Assembly: GCA_011525685.1 (NCBI GenBank)
Contig: WYBW01000115.1
Coordinates: 1 to 32,529 of the forward strand
Direction: 5' to 3'
Origin: Verrucomicrobiia bacterium
GTDB taxonomy: Bacteria > Verrucomicrobiota > Verrucomicrobiia > Limisphaerales > JADLHS01
Length of the DNA: 32,529 nucleotides
Made by a program: the position numbers and the translations under genes. How positions within the stretch are numbered: position 1 is the stretch's first letter; each line of letters opens with the position of its first letter. The notes beneath the pieces were generated by a model. The model did not search any database. It saw only the letters and a list, made by a program, of their open reading frames with translations, and had not been told where the DNA came from. Positions 32,449-32,529 of the stretch are shown here, one piece after another.

Positions 32449-32529
32449 TTACGCGGCTTTGACCATGGGGACAAGTTTTGTTTGGGGTTGGTTGAGAGCC
32501 ACGATGAGCTCAGCGAGGTGTTCATGGCC
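32449..32529 (-). mobile_element. Probable insertion sequence: C-terminal end of a transposase (continues right of window)
   Basis: On the minus strand from the window edge a 26-codon frame reads GHEHLAELIVALNQPQTK, then LVPMVKAA, and a TAA stop (32451-32449). The helical, basic end looks like the C-terminus of a DDE-type transposase, but the family cannot be named from so little. The DNA between 32390 and 32448 would be the element's end; its terminal inverted repeat partner is outside the window. The element abuts the broken RHS-like frame. Confidence 0.4.

Noticed and set aside
1..32529. CRISPR array, tRNA or rRNA genes
   Set aside because: No regularly spaced direct repeats of CRISPR size and no cloverleaf-like or rRNA sequence were recognised by eye; a covariance-model search was not possible here.

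Overview
The window is GC-rich, tightly packed chromosomal DNA from a bacterium, most likely a verrucomicrobium of the Limisphaerales/Pedosphaera type. The case rests on gene style, not a database match. It includes large secreted proteins built from Ig-like and glycine/asparagine-rich modules that end in a TSPY-E-D-PG-SR-RL type tail. It also includes a PQQ-propeller protein with a DWPQWRGPDG start, a very long GreA like that of the related Chlamydiae, an RHS/Ig-type remnant, and many palindromic repeats between and inside genes. Most starts lack a clear Shine-Dalgarno sequence.

Layout. Positions 1-1033 hold the end of a GNAT acetyltransferase reading without a stop into a hypoxanthine phosphoribosyltransferase. 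Positions 1040-1762 encode both molybdopterin synthase subunits (moaD, moaE), followed by a CNT nucleoside transporter (1819-3075) and a small membrane protein. Positions 3596-10009 form a block of exported proteins. Two paralogous multidomain proteins share four copies of a module of about 190 residues, one of them fused to an SGNH hydrolase. A secreted glycoside-hydrolase-like protein follows.

Positions 10006-27066 are mostly housekeeping: cutC, long greA (-), rsmB, a TPR protein (-), a secreted dienelactone hydrolase, rsmD, a PQQ propeller (-), scpA and scpB (chromosome condensation), thiE, a GST-like protein translationally coupled to a PIN-PhoH ATPase, two small membrane proteins, a PUR-domain protein, queG (-), aroK (-) and a SAM methyltransferase. 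The methyltransferase overlaps a GT9-GT4 glycosyltransferase fusion (27063-29261), which suggests envelope glycan synthesis.

The last 3.2 kb (29262-32529) is accessory. It holds a transglutaminase-like ORF without a signal peptide, a small secreted unknown, a 5'-truncated RHS/Ig-type fragment, and the C-terminal end of what looks like a transposase on the minus strand at the right edge.

The most notable signals are: (1) repeat-derived sequence carried in frame inside or at the end of three conserved genes (hpt, rsmB, queG); (2) the four-copy secreted module; (3) the GNAT-HPRT continuous frame; (4) the remodelled RHS/transglutaminase locus. No tRNA, rRNA, CRISPR array, riboswitch or convincing rho-independent terminator was seen.
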